This document shows, one piece after another, positions 37,501 through 49,240 of a DNA stretch of 64,000 bases. The notes beneath the pieces are model-generated. The model was not told where the DNA came from. It ran no database searches and saw only the letters and a program-made list of their open reading frames with translations. The DNA is from Ceratotherium simum simum (lineage: Eukaryota; Chordata; Mammalia; Perissodactyla; Rhinocerotidae), in assembly GCF_000283155.1 (NCBI RefSeq), contig NW_004454266.1, positions 2,793,396 through 2,857,395 of the forward strand, given 5' to 3'. How positions within the stretch are numbered: the stretch's first letter is position 1; each line of letters starts with the position of its first letter. The position numbers and the translations under genes were made by a program.

Positions 37501-40500
37501 ATTAAGCCCAATATGGAGAGAGAAGGAAATGGGAGTAATGGGAAGAAGAGGTAAGGAAGAATGTGTGACTGTGAGTGTGTACGTCTTGTGGGTGGGTGTG
37601 TGTGTATGGCTGGGCGGAGGAATAAAGGCACCGTGAGTCACGGTTTCAGTTACCTGATGCTAAACGTACCTGACAGACACAATGGCAGATTGCTCTTCTC
37701 CAGCTATAACTCCGAGCTAAGTCACAGAACGTTATTTCTCTTCCTTTAGTGAGCCTGGCTCAGACCTCACGAGCTTTATGAAAAATTTCACTTCTCTTTT
37801 GAAGCTTCAAGACATTTCTATTTTAACTGAGATTTAGCTCCCTGTTTCCCTAAGGTGAATAAATGTTGATAACGAGAATCCCTGCCCCGTGCCCTGTTCT
37901 TTAGCCTAATCATCCCACGCTGTTCCCTCTCCTTCTTTCCTCAACTCTCTCAGGAGTTCATGGCCTCATCAGAAGCCAACCCTTTGCTGGTGATCTGGTT
38001 CCTCCTCTTCTGCTTTACAAGTATCTATGCTACATGTTCATTCATTCCCACAACCAATCTGCTACCATCTGTAATTTCTCCTTCTTTATCAGCTTCTTTC
38101 CTTTTGATTCTTGTTCAGGACTCTCTTTATGGAGATTAAAAATACCCTACTTGTGCTCCCTAAGCCCTCTTCCAGGTCTGACATTTCTTTCTTACCCATC
38201 ATGGCAGCCTCACCTGCAGCCTTCACCCTCTCGTCCAAATTCTCTGCTTTCTCTATGTTCTTCTGCCTTTTCTGGCTTCTCTATCCATAGCTCCACAAAG
38301 ACATAAGGGAGCCCGGGGAAGAGTGATCAAGCAGGGTAGACTGAGTCAGAATAGGATTCTTGGAGGTGTGCACCAAGTGAAGGTTTTGTATAATGATTGT
38401 ATATTGACAGGTCACCTTCTTGGCATGGGGCCTCCGATGACCACAGAATTGAGAGTGGCAGTCTTCCTGTATTATTCCAGGGAAGCAGGCTTTTGACAAC
38501 TGCTCTCTCTGGTTCCATTCCAATTTCTTCTTACATCTGCAGGATTTGTTCCACTTAGGACCATGGACACTCACCTGTTGGGTATCTCTGAGGCCTCAGC
38601 ATCTTGTTCTATTTCTTCAGAAGTTTCCTGCTTTGCATTGAACAACCCATCTTTAGTTACAACTTCTTCAGCTGAAATAATACAATAATTGCCTGAATTT
38701 AGAAAACACCATCTTCAGGGTAGGAAATAGGATGTTTTAAATTAAAACGAACAAAAATATCAGCAGGCATCCCAGGAGTGTAGTCTCAGCAATCACACAA
38801 AATGTGGCACAGTATGCAAAGATAATAAGAAAGGTCAATCAGCTGGGAAAGGGTCTAACAGGGCAAAAGATATTTAAAGACAATTACACATGGACAGTAG
38901 TGTTCTCACAGAGTGGAAAGAACTTCCTCTGAGGTAAAGACGAAGGGATCATGCAGAAGAGTTTAAGAGGCTTCCAGGTATGAAGGGATGTCTGAAAATG
39001 ACAAACTGTATGGGACCCTTGCTAGGGAAGAAAAAGAGGAGCAGAGGAGGAGTTGTTGAGGGAATCAGGGAACATGGAGGGATTATCAGAGACGATAACA
39101 ACAATCAGTAAGGAGAGTGATTAGCACCAGAAGAAGATAATGTGACTGGGAGAGATGCAAAATGATAGCAGCTGAGGAAGTGTGGAGGCAGAGGCCAGAA
39201 GAAGGGGAAGGGAGGGTGAGGGTCTGTAGGAAATGTCAGGGTTAACGACAGGAAAAGGTGAGCATAGACAGGGCACCAGCCAGAGGCCTGTCCTTACTCA
39301 TCAGACTGAGGTTTGTAACCTTCTCCTGAGCTGAGTTCCCAGAGAGGTTCCTCCAAGCCAGACTCAGATGTGGCCACTCCTCTGGGACAAGGATCTGGGC
39401 TTCTTCTTCCTCAGTCTTCACTGATGTCTAAAAAGGCAAAAAATGGCCTCTTAGTCTTCTCTGTGGTAAGGATAAGGGGCCCAGTTGTGAAGGGTATTGA
39501 ATACCACACTGTAGACCATCAGTACCAATCCCTCAGTGGGGCCATGCTCTCTCTGAAGGTCTAGGGGAGGATCATCCTTGCCTTGTCCTAGTTCCTGGTG
39601 GTTGTCAGCAATCCTTAGCGTTCCTTGGCTTGTAGATGCATCACTCCAACCTCTGCCTCTGTGGTCACATGACATTCTCCTTGTGTGTCTCTCTGTCTTC
39701 ACATGGCCTTCTTATAAGGACACCAACCACTGGAATTTAGGGCCCACCCTAATCCAGTATGACCTCATTCTAACTTGATTATACCTACAGAAAGTCTATT
39801 TCCAAATCAGATCACATTCATAGGTACCTGGGGTTAGGACTTCAACATATCGTTGTGGGGGACACAATTCAACTCACAACGTCATCTTACCCCTACTTCA
39901 ATTAAGGTCATTTCCCTCTTTCTCTGTCTGGTCTTTTATTATTTAACTCAACACTAGTTTTCATTCTACTGTCCACTCACACCTCTGCTCTGTCATTTTC
40001 CTAGATTTTTGATCATCTTATTCTTCCATAATTCAAACTTATTGATTATACATCAGTGCAAACATTTAAATTACTTTGTTATTTCTTCTGGTGCAATCAT
40101 GTCCAAACATTTGCATTTTGAAATATGTACTTTTAAAATAACTTACTTTTTCTTTGTGTTTCTCCATTATATTACATTATAGACAATTACACTGATTAAA
40201 AAAATATGTATGTATAGGTCAGTAAGTTTTATTTCCTATATATTTCTTTTCAGGAAGGTAAAGATTTGTTATGCACAGGAAGCTCCGGGTATGACAGGAC
40301 TGAGAACCAATTAGAAGCCACAGAAAAGGACTAGGAGAGGAGGGGACTCCATGAAAACTCTGTCTTGAGAAAACTGATTTAGCAGCAGAAGACTTAAATG
40401 GGAGACTTGATTTTTTTAAAACTAAATGACTAAGAAAACAATTGAACCACTGAGAGAATAAGCAAAAAAACAAGAGTCCATTTTGTGAAGATGTGAAGAT

Positions 40501-43500
40501 GCAGATACACAGAATTTCCATTATCATCACCAAATGTTAACTGGATATGTGCAAAACACTGAGAATATAAAAGAGTGTGAGAGAGAGTTCTGGTTCTTGG
40601 GCTCGGGAGAGAAACCAGAGACCCCCCCCCCCCCGAAGATTAAACATCAGTCACTAAGCATCAAATGAGTGGAGGTGCTTTCTGGAAACAAGGGCTTAAC
40701 TCCGCCCCTCAGTCCCACATCTCAAGATGTGGATATGCCTCCTAACACAGTACTGAAGGAGGCAATAGCGTGTGATCAACACGAGCTCCTTGCATGAGCC
40801 ATACATGGTCTGTGATACTCTGTGACATGGTGAAGGCAGAGAGACTGTGCCACCCGAAAGGCTCCCACAGGTGAGGAGTGTGAACCAAAGAAGGGCAGGG
40901 AATAGGTGGCCAGGAAGAAGGAGGGCTGCTACTGAAGCTCCCATAAGCCTGGGCAGCCTGCTCACCTGGGACCTGGTTGGGTAAATCTCAGCTATGGCTG
41001 CCTTGCCTCTGGGATTTTCTTCCTGGAGCGGGGCTGGTCCCTGGGGAGCAGGCCCTGTGGAGGGAGGAGACCAGAGTCCTGAGTGAAACATGACAGACTG
41101 CAGGAGTGCCCTTTGTGGGGACGCAGCCCCCAAACCTTCTTATGCTTGTTAAACATCCAAGAACTAAGTCTAAGATACAGCATCACACCTGTTTTCATTC
41201 TGTCAGGAATTCTACAATTCTAAAACTTAGGGTCTCCCACCCACAAAACTGAGTGGTGTGTATGAACTCACGAGGTGCTCTACAGTGACGTACTTTCACA
41301 TGCACAAAGAAAAATTAAAATCATAGATGAAAATAAAGAGAAGGAAGGAACAAGCTGGTAATAAAGGAAAGATTAAGTGGAGAACACAGAGATGAAAGAA
41401 AAGAGGTGGAGAATAGAGAGACAAGGCAAAGGGGAAACAGAAGAGCAGAAAAGATGATGAAAGAGAAGAAGTAAAATATAAAAAAAGTAGAAAGAGTTGA
41501 TAATGGGGGAGGCTTTGCATGTGTGGGAACGGGGGGTATATGGGAAATCTGTGTACCTTCCTTTCAATTTTGCTGTGAACTTAAAACTGCTCTAAAAAAA
41601 TAAAGTCATACATACATACATAAATAGATGTTAGCCATGAGCTAGAAGAACTTTTGAGAATCTGCCACGTTGGAAGTGGCTGATCTCAAAGGAACCAACA
41701 ATAACTGACACAGTGATGATGACTGCACAGTGCTGGGCACTGCACTGTGACTTAAAAAGATTATTTCCAATCCTCACAATAACCCTGAGTCCAAATTATC
41801 ATCTCCATTTATCCTAGGCAGATTCAGAGAGATCAGAGGTAAATGCAAAGCATGAAGAAGTCAAACAAATATTTGTTGACTGACTAATTGAATGCCCTAT
41901 TAAATAACTTGCTCCAGGTCACACCATGGGCAGGTGGCAGAGCTGGGATTCAAACCTCTAGAAGTCTTTCCTCTTTGCTATAACTTTTCTTTCTGGACTC
42001 TTTTCCTCCTGTCTTGAGGAGCTTGGGGAGGTAATGCTTCTCTCAGTTGTTACAGGATGCCAGGAACAGGGGGATGATGTGTGCTTCAAAGTGGCTTCCA
42101 GGCCCCTAGTTCACACTACCTGTAGGCCATCATGCTCCCTGGTTTTCACCATGAAGGACAATCCTGAGATCTGGGCTGCTGTAGTGACCACACCACAAAG
42201 GCAGGTATATTCCCACAGGCTCAGCTCTGGCCTGTTTAGTTTAGAAAGTGAAGAATTCCAGTTCCAGCAGAAGCTGAGAGCTGAGGCCCAAGCCTACTGG
42301 CCTCCAGCAAAGCATTGGCATGCTCTTGAGATACACAGAATGAAGACAGGGGTCACACCATCCAGATGCCAAAATATCATACCACAAAGTGAAACACTCG
42401 TGCCACCATCTTTTCCTCCTGAAATTGCTCTAATGCCTAAGCATCTAATATTCAAGACATAAAAAACAGCATTCCTTGGATAATGGAAGGAGCAATTTCA
42501 CAAACCACTTTGAGCTCAGAGGAGGCACCAGGAATACTACAAAACGAGAGCTAGGACTCACATGTCTGATGAGACTCTGCGGTCAGACATGTTTCATTTG
42601 TTAATTTCTGTATTTAAGGTTCACACCTGAATACTGACTATAAGGAGAAGAGATGTGTCTTCAGAAACTCTCAGAGGAGCCAGAGTTCCCTCTTTCAATT
42701 GTTTGACCATAGGTTGGGGATTGGGAGAAAGGAAGGCGAGACTTTCTGGAAGAAATAGGTCTGAAATATGTGAATATGAGGAGAGAGTTGCCAGACGATG
42801 AGGCCACAGATGGAGCTAACAGGCAGAGAACATGACTTGAGCAGGGAAAGAATTAAAGGTCAGAAAGCAGTCGTATGAGACACCTGAAGGAATGAGAAGA
42901 CTCAATAGGCAAAACAATCATCAGCATCAAATATTAACCGAGTATCAACTGTATGCACAACAGGGTACGTAGTGCAAAGGAGAGAGGTACAAGTTAGGGG
43001 TTTTGTTCTCAGTGGGTTTACAGATTGGGGAAACAGAAGGCAGATATAAACTGGATTTGGATTACAGTTCCAGCTATGTAGCCTTGGGCCTGTCACAGTT
43101 TTGCTAAGCCTCCAATTCCTTATCTGTACAATGGGGAGAACACAGTCCACTTGACAGGTTAATGAAGATTAAATGAGATAATGAACACAAAAGCCCTCTA
43201 TAAACTGCAAGACCCTACATAAGGTACTATTATTGTTTTTCAAAATAGCCAACAATAAAAGGAGAACAAAATTACTGAATGAAGAGCACATGTGATAATT
43301 CTAACCCAAAATATAACATAGAACACAGCACCACTTTTCTTTGCTCCACACACAATGGTTCCCTGTAGAATCTTTTTTTTTTTTTTTTTTGCTGTTGTTT
43401 TATATGTAGAGGGAGCAAAGCTTGCTATAAAGATAGCTTTGCCCCAGATTCACTCTTACTCCCTTACCTCCCCACAATGCATATATGCCAAACCCAAAGG

Positions 43501-45540
43501 CTTAATAAGCACGGTGTAAAACAGGTCTGCCTAACTGTAATAGTAAGGTTTTTCCTAACTATTAATTCAGGGTGTTGATCAAAAAGATCTTAGAATTCTA
43601 ACATTTTACAATTTCAAAGGTTTTAAAAAGCTTGCTTAAGTACAGGGTTAGACAAAAACAAAAACAAAACTTGAGGATACAGATAAACAAGCTTTTACTA
43701 AGAAAACCATGCACCTGTCAGTGGCCTGCTCCCAGCGTGCTCACTGAACCCCTCCTCTGGTACTCACCACTCACTTCTCTGGGGTTCTCTTGGGGGAACT
43801 CTGGAGGTTCACACTTCAGGGTGGTTACCCCAGGCAGGAACTGGAGGCTCTGACACTCCAAAGAGGCTCCTTGATATTCTGTCACCAGTAGGCGCATGTC
43901 CTGTCCCTGAGTGTAGACAGAGGCCTGAGGACAAAAGATTCACCTTGAAAAGGCATCCTGGTGGGAACTGGACCGAACAGCAGTTAGGGACATCCTCAAG
44001 GGAACACGGGATAAGCCCCATTCAACCCTTTAAAGAAGCAATGGGTAAGACAGAATAGCAAGACAGAGACATTCATTCATTTGGCAAATATGGACTACGT
44101 GCCTCCTGAGAGCCAGGCTCTGTTCTACATGCTGGGAATACAGTGGCAAACAAGAGAGACAAGACAGGCAAAGAAGCTCTGCCCAGAAAACAAAACAAAA
44201 CCCAGATGGATGCTGAAGCTAGTGGGTGGAAATTTACTGAGAAATAGGATATGTACATTGTCTCAAAATGTCTCCCACAGATTACTTATTAGTTACAAAG
44301 GAGAAAATGGTAATTTTCTAGTGGCGAAATCTGACAGATACCACCTTAACTTCATCAGTAACGGGACAACCCAGGGCCATGTGCCTCCTGATATAGTGTA
44401 CTGAAGAGAACACAACATCACATCTGTGGTATTTTAGCCAAAATGCACAACCTAAATCTTATCATGAGAAAATATAAGACAAACCCAAATTGAGGGGCAT
44501 TCTATGTAACAACTGGCCTGTACTCTTCAAAAATATCAATGTCACGACAGACAAAGAAAGACTGAGCAACTGTTCCACATTCAAGGAGCCTAAGAAACAC
44601 AGCAACTAAATGCAACATGTGATGTTGGATTGGATCATGAATTGGGGGAAAATTGCCATAAAGAACACTATTGGGGTAATATGGCAAAATTTGAACAAGG
44701 ATTACTTTTTGGATGATAGTATCATAACAATTTTAATTTCCCCAAACTTGATAACTGTATTCTGGTTACACAAAGGAATGTCCTTGTTCTTCAGAAATAC
44801 ACACAGAAGTGTTTAGAAGTAAAGGAGCATGATATCTGCACTAATCCCCAAACAGTTCAAGAAAAAAAAGGTGTGTGTGTGTATGTGTGTGTGTGCATGT
44901 GCATATATGTATGCACACACAGAAAGAGAGAAAGAGACGGGGAGTGCTCACTCACACAAGAGTGGGGCACATCATGAAACAAATGTTAACAATTGGTGAA
45001 TCTGGGTAAAGAGTATACAGGAGTTCTCTGTGCTATTCTCCCAATACTTCTGTAAATTATAAATCATTTCAAAATAAAAAGTTAAAAATTAACAGACAAA
45101 TGTTCCCCATTTCTTCTCCCACACCACACACATTCTCTTCCCACCTGCTGTCCTGTGTCTCTTGTGTCTGTCTCTAGATTCTCCAGCGCTATCACCACCT
45201 CCTCTCCACTCTCCAGAGGATATGCCTGCACACAGGCCTGGAGCTCCCCGGGCAGGATGTTCAGGAATTGCTCCAGCACCAGCACCTCCAGAATCTGCTC
45301 CTTGGTGTGTGTCTCTGGTCTGAGCCACTGATGGCAGAGTCCCCGAAGTTGGGCCAGAGCCTCCCGGGGCCCGGCTACCTCCTGGTAGCAGAACTGCCGG
45401 AAGCGCAGGCGACAAAGCTCCCGAATGTGGGAGCTGCTCTCCTGTGACCTGCTCATCTGCTCCCATGTGGGATCTTCCTCCTTCATTCTCACAAAGCTGT
45501 CTCCATTTTCAGGAGTGGGGCCTGACAAAGCTTCATCCAT
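32953..45540 (-). CDS. PGBD1: PGBD1 (SCAN plus domesticated piggyBac transposase), six coding exons, 808 aa
   Basis: A mammalian gene in which a SCAN domain was joined to a piggyBac transposase. The family protein is nuclear; human PGBD1 is reported to bind DNA and to repress NEAT1 in neural progenitors. Coding exons, in transcript order: 45540-45145, 43924-43768, 41054-40966, 39427-39298, 38671-38575 and 34510-32953 (396+157+89+130+97+1558 nt). All join by GT-AG in one open frame of 808 aa, against about 809 in human from memory. SCAN spans about residues 38-122 and the transposase-like part about 405-790. Of the piggyBac catalytic Asp positions, D546 (CFDKTM) and D627 (CFDSFF) are kept, but the third, in GVDTLDQ of the active enzyme, reads GVAKMDQ here (A739). 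No Cys-rich C-terminal domain follows, so it should not transpose. No terminal inverted repeats were seen at the gene edges. Promoter: CpG island at 47.6-48.0 kb. Confidence 0.93.
34620..35990. other. PGBD1 intron, nothing recognised
   Basis: Contains a TATT simple run near 35297-35315 and pyrimidine-rich text at 35340-35620. No exon is seen. Confidence 0.4.
36000..36385 (+). mobile_element. L2 LINE 3' fragment
   Basis: 'caagtcttgtttcagatgtcacctc', 'gacaccttctctaatactcc' and 'ttatcacattgtatggtagtt', then '..tgcttgctgaatgag'. Confidence 0.6.
36570..37005 (+). mobile_element. MLT/MaLR-like LTR remnant
   Basis: 'ctcttgtagccaaagacagtcatgtgac', '..cagccagtaagaaataagg' and 'aaggatggtggaacaac' resemble old MaLR LTR text. 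Subfamily not assigned. Confidence 0.4.
37010..37560 (+). mobile_element. old L1 3' region, sense
   Basis: 'gttgaaggggatgtagagat', 'gttctgttcctaggtatttatcc', 'ggacgttcactgtcgcactg' and 'catgatggatgtgcacc' follow the old L1M order. Confidence 0.65.
37565..38570. other. PGBD1 intron, nothing firm
   Basis: A TG-rich run at 37561-37615 and L2-like pyrimidine-rich text at 37880-38290. No exon is recognised. Confidence 0.4.
38575..38671 (-). CDS. PGBD1: PGBD1 coding exon 5
   Basis: Acceptor TTTCAG|CTGAAG and donor AACAG|GTGAGT. It encodes (T)[19 protein letters not shown].. to EIPN(R) and ends in phase 2. Confidence 0.88.
38680..39290. other. PGBD1 intron, nothing recognised
   Basis: Purine-rich between 38930 and 39270. 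No repeat family assigned. Confidence 0.4.
39298..39427 (-). CDS. PGBD1: PGBD1 coding exon 4
   Basis: Acceptor CTTTTTAG|ACATC and donor GATGA|GTAAGG. It encodes [11 protein letters not shown].. to [12 protein letters not shown], matching the human linker. It contains VKTE, a psi-K-x-E motif. Confidence 0.88.
39560..39890 (-). mobile_element. MLT1-like MaLR LTR, antisense
   Basis: 'cttggcttgtagatgcatc', 'ttcttataaggacaccaacc', 'agggcccaccctaatccag' and 'ggttaggacttcaacatat' are reversed MLT1-type phrases, ending 'gggggacacaattcaactc'. Confidence 0.75.
39895..40960. other. PGBD1 intron, nothing recognised
   Basis: Holds a run of 14 C at about 40621-40634. The 145-codon minus frame at 40696-41133 overlaps coding exon 3 in another frame and has no domain. 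Confidence 0.45.
40966..41054 (-). CDS. PGBD1: PGBD1 coding exon 3
   Basis: Acceptor CTCCACAG|GGCC and donor TCCCAG|GTGAGC. It encodes (G)[20 protein letters not shown].. to NP-like PTRSQ and ends in phase 0. Confidence 0.88.
41340..41605 (+). repeat. GA-rich tract and old L1 3' end
   Basis: A purine-rich run (41340-41500), then 'ggtatatgggaaatctgtgtacc' and 'aattttgctgtgaacttaaaac', ending '..ctctaaaaaaataaag', an L1M-like tail. Confidence 0.55.
41705..41965. repeat. MIR-family SINE
   Basis: 'agtgctgggcactgcactg', 'ccaatcctcacaataaccctg' and 'tccaggtcacaccatgggcag', then 'agctgggattcaaacctc'. Confidence 0.6.
41970..43025. other. PGBD1 intron, nothing recognised
   Basis: The 142-codon + frame at 42034-42462 shows no domain and lies antisense in the intron. 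It is probably an old repeat or chance. Confidence 0.4.
43030..43225 (+). repeat. MIR SINE
   Basis: 'gattacagttccagctatgtag', 'tccttatctgtacaatgggga' and 'attaaatgagataatgaac' follow the MIR consensus. Confidence 0.65.
43768..43924 (-). CDS. PGBD1: PGBD1 coding exon 2
   Basis: Acceptor TCCTCAG|GCCTC and donor AGTG|GTGAGT. It encodes [19 protein letters not shown].. to PREVS(G). It holds TTLKCEPP, the linker motif shared with ZSCAN genes, and ends in phase 1. Confidence 0.88.
44060..44185 (-). repeat. L2-like fragment, antisense
   Basis: 'attcattcatttggcaaatat', 'ggctctgttctacatgctgg' and 'aatacagtggcaaacaag' are the reversed L2 tail. Confidence 0.55.
44600..45095 (+). mobile_element. old L1-type 3' end with microsatellite
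   Basis: 'ggaatgtccttgttcttcag', a GT/AT-rich run (44870-44925), then 'gttaacaattggtgaatctgg' and 'aaatcatttcaaaataaaa'. It ends 50 nt before the SCAN exon donor. Confidence 0.55.
45145..45540 (-). CDS. PGBD1: PGBD1 coding exon 1 (SCAN)
   Basis: The acceptor TTCCTAG lies at 45555 and the ATG at 45540 on the minus strand. It encodes MDEALSGP.., the psi-K-x-E-like MKEED, and SCAN from [11 protein letters not shown] to IALENLE. It ends in phase 0 at CAGCAG|GTGGGA. The start matches human PGBD1 (M.EAL.GP.PEN). Confidence 0.92.
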
Positions 45541-45569
45541 GTTGAGCTTAAAGGCTAGGAAAAGGTTCA

Positions 45570-46005
45570 CTTAGCCGGAGTCTATGCTTCAGAAATACTT
45601 TTCCAAATGTACATCTGAGACCTAAAAATTGATCAGTAACTTGAAAATTACAAGAACTTCAAACTCTAAGTAACATACTTATATTTTTGTCCCATCTGTA
45701 AGTCATGCTCAAAAACTGAGACTGCTTGCCTATATTATTAGTGAAATTAATCAGAAGTATAATGAACACTTGAACCTAAGGAGGTTGAGCCCAGAAGTAA
45801 GAGATGTAAGGTATGGGATATGAGGAAAGAAGGGTTAACAATAAGAGTGCTTGAGCAGCTTACACTTTAGCTGGAGAGAAGAGATAATTTTACCCATGGA
45901 TGAGCCAGATGGCTGCCTTCATGGACAGATCAATATACTGTCAAAGGTCATCTATCTCTGTGTATTTCTTATGGAATATTCTACCTTAAATGTAGGTGAG
46001 GTAGA
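45570..46005. other. PGBD1 upstream intron, nothing recognised
   Basis: No exon or named repeat is seen. Confidence 0.4.
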
Positions 46006-46009
46006 CTGT

Positions 46010-46445
46010 TTCCAAAGTCTCCCATCCCCTAAAACCTTTTGTGATGAGATTTTGTCACTCTTCTCATCAAGAGGTGGAGTCTATTTTTCCCTCCCTTGAA
46101 TCTGTGCTGGCCTATGACCTGCTCTGACCAATAGAATATGGCAGAAATGACACTGTAAGAGGAAGTGCTCTTGTACCTCTTGGCACACTGCCATGAGACT
46201 GCCATGCTGTGAGGAAGCCCAAGCTAGCCATGCAGAGAAGTCATGTGGATGAGAACCAGGGTACCCCAGCTAAAGCCCCACTGGGCCTAGTCTACAGCTG
46301 ATTCAACAGCTGAATGAAGCCTCATAGGTAACTCTAGCACTGCCCAGTCAACCCACAGAATCATGAGAAATAACAAGCTGAGGTTGTTTTAAGCCACTAT
46401 ATTTGGGGTTTTATTTTTTTATGTAACAATAGATAACTGAAACAG
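46010..46445 (+). mobile_element. MaLR/MLT-like LTR, sense
   Basis: 'gaccaatagaatatggcag', 'gccatgctgtgaggaagccc', 'agctgaatgaagcctcatag', 'gttgttttaagccactatat' and the end 'caatagataactgaaacag'. Confidence 0.7.
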
Positions 46446-46559
46446 TAAACATACTCTAAGTTCTTTTCCCTCTCTCTCCTCACTTTCTCCTTTTGTGATC
46501 TCATCAATCGTAATTTCAATATACCTCTATTCCAAGCACACTCAAATTTCTGTCTGGCT

Positions 46560-47155
46560 CCAACTTGCTTTTCACATTCCAGACTCACGTCTTGAAATGC
46601 CAGCAGGATGCCTCCAGCTTCGGGCCTCTCCTGCACCATAATTTCAACACATCCCAAACTGAATTCAGAGGCCCCTCAAAGCTGCACTCTCTCTGGATTG
46701 TTCATTTCCATTGGCATCACCACCATCTTCCATACATTCAGGCTGAAAACCAGCCCCTACACATAATCACTCTGAGCCTAGTCAATTCTTCCTCCAAAAT
46801 GCGTGTTGCAGCCATTCCTTCCTTTTTATTCCCTTATTACCATTTACATTCACTATTACAATAATTTTCTCTATGGTATTCCTGCCCCACCACACGCTCT
46901 ATCATCATTGGATTGATATTTCCTAAAGCACAATTCGGACCATATTCAACACCCCATCCCTCTCCAAAAGCGGGTTTCAATTGCTTCTCACTGAACTAAA
47001 TTCAAACTCCCCAGGATCTGATCCTTACTGAGTTTTACTGGTTTGTTTGTCACTCAATAACATTTATTGAGCACGTCATTACTTGCCAGGCATAACACTA
47101 ACCCAGGAATAAAAGACACAGTTCCTACCTCCAAGAAAGCCATAGTTGTGCCAAA
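46560..47155. mobile_element. L2/CR1-type LINE fragments
   Basis: A sense L2-like stretch (46560-47040: 'catcccaaactgaattcag', 'ctctatggtattcctgcccc') is followed by a reversed L2 tail (47060-47155: 'aataacatttattgagcac', 'ttgccaggcataacactaac'). Confidence 0.5.
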
Positions 47156-47579
47156 TGCTTCATGTCACCGCCATATCAACTACTCAAATTTTTTCCACCC
47201 ACCTTGTACTTTACGGCCAGGATCGCCCTCGTAACAGGGTAAATTCCCAAACCCAAACCTAATGTATAGACAGAGAAAACTCTTCTGTCCTCTAAGCCAG
47301 TCAGGTGGAGGTGGGGCGTTCCCATGGAAAAGTGAGCTCACACCTGCCTCATCCACCGCCCTCCCTCTCCGTCTCTATCACAGACCACACCCCCAGTCAC
47401 CACCGCCGCCCCTGCTCCTTGAGGACAGGAGTTTATTTGCATAACCTCAGGGAGCCCGGCACGTACCTGGTAGTCAACAGATACTGGTGGACTTCTGGAT
47501 GAATGCACGTAGATGTACATGAGATGCCGGTAGCCAAGACGCTCTGGCGAGCCCAGAACGTACCTTACTGAGAATGCAC

Positions 47580-48020
47580 CGCGCACCTAGCGCCTGGCAT
47601 ACAGTGGGCACTCAATAAGTGCGTGTCTAATTGCTGGGTAATGGACCAGAAGTTCAAGGAACGTGTACAACAAAGACGTGGCCGACCTCGTGAAAGGCTC
47701 CCACGGGAGCGCGGGGGCCCTGGTCTCCACAGTCGGGAGGAGCCCGCCCCCGGCCTCCGCAGAGCCCGGGCCACAGCCCCTCGCGGGGCGGGCGGGTCTC
47801 GCCCTGCTCCCCGCAGCCGGCACCGGCGGTGGGAGGGGCGTAGGGGCGCGAGTTTCTTCTCCAGCCGCGCGGGCAGCGGAGTCGCGGCGTCCGGCCGGCT
47901 CCGTGCCTCTCTAGGAACGCGGCCGCACGTCTCTCTGGTGCGCCCGGCGGACCCCCGCGGCCACCCCGCCCAGCCCAGGCGTCTCTCAGCCGCTCGACCC
48001 CAGGCCGGTCCGGACGACCC
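47580..48020 (-). promoter_or_regulatory. PGBD1: CpG island, probable PGBD1 promoter and exon 1
   Basis: Very GC-rich with dense CpG, 2.1-2.5 kb upstream of the PGBD1 SCAN exon. Long frames cross it on both strands, as is usual in GC-rich DNA, and none shows a domain. The non-coding exon edge is not clear; candidate donors on the minus strand are AAG|GTACGT near 47558 and CAG|GTACGT near 47466. Confidence 0.65.
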
Positions 48021-48269
48021 AAGCATGCCCATCATTTATGAAACCATTTCAGTTAAAAACCACCAAGATGGTAAAGGCAAAACTGAGTCTCTGTCTTTAG
48101 GGTCCTCACAAGCTGCTGGGGGACACAGTTGAATAAATAATTATAATACAGCAAGCAGCACAAATTAATTTTTAAATTTTAAATATACAGATTATATATG
48201 AACAATAAAAACTCACATTGAGTGGAGACTATAACATGAAAAGCGTCCCACTTCCCCGAGTTAACCATT

Positions 48270-48665
48270 GTTAATATTTTGTGTATATCATCCCACGACA
48301 CTACCAGCCACACAGTAGCACTCAATAAACATTTGTTTAGTGGCTAAGTATGTATCTATATATTTTAAAACACTTATGAGATCACAATATAATTTCGCAC
48401 CTTAGCTTTTTCGGTTAAGATAGCTTAGAGAGCTTTCCATACAAGCTTATTTTTTAACAGCTAAATAGTATTCCATTGTATAGTTGTACCATAATTTACT
48501 TAATTATCCCTATTGTTTTATTTTTTCTTTATAAGTAATGCTGCAGAGAACACCATTGAATATCTTTACATACTTTTATGAGTACATTTCTAGGGTAAAT
48601 ACTACACATTGGAATTGATTTGTTAAAGGGCATATGCATTTAAAATTTTGATATACAGTTCTCCT
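48270..48665 (-). mobile_element. L1-type fragment, antisense
   Basis: 'aatagtattccattgtatag', 'taatttacttaattatccc' and 'gtacatttctagggtaaata' are reversed L1 3' phrases. Confidence 0.5.
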
Positions 48666-48699
48666 ATTTAATTTTTAATGGCACTGCTGTTTAAGAGGA

Positions 48700-49240
48700 A
48701 AAGGAGAATCTAATAGAAAAATTCAGCAAAGGTGAACATGGCTGTTCACAAAATCAGAATTATAAATCACCAATTAATATATGAAAAGATGTTCAACTTT
48801 AATAGTAAAAATATTTTTTAAAAAACTCTTTAAAAAGTAGACCCATTTTGTATGCACCAGATTGTCAAATATTCAAAAGAGTAATTCCCAGGGTTGATGG
48901 GTGTGGAAAAACGGGCATTTTCACAGACTGCTAACAGGATGTACAGATTAGTAGAACCTTTCTGAAGGACAATCTGGCAAATGCATCAAAAAACCTAAGA
49001 AAATATGTCTATTATTTGTTTCATCGATTCTAGTTACAGCAACTAAAGGAAGCAAAATAATTCTACAAGTAAGCAAAGTTGTATGTACAAGGATGTTCAC
49101 TGAAATATTGTTTATGGTGACAGAACTGTAGATAACCTAAATGACTAACAATGGGGACATATACCATAGATAATTGTGAACTCATATTGAAAATTATCTT
49201 CCATGAAGACCTCTAATGATCTGGGTGTCTAAATCAGGGA
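48700..49240 (+). mobile_element. old L1 3' region, part 1
   Basis: 'ttgatgggtgtggaaaaacg', 'gaaggacaatctggcaaatg' and 'aaggatgttcactgaaatattg', then '..agataacctaaatgactaac'. It appears to resume after 49745. Confidence 0.65.

Noticed and set aside
47623..48132. 169-codon Arg/Gly/Pro-rich + frame
   Set aside because: Chance frame in the PGBD1 CpG island. Composition follows GC content.
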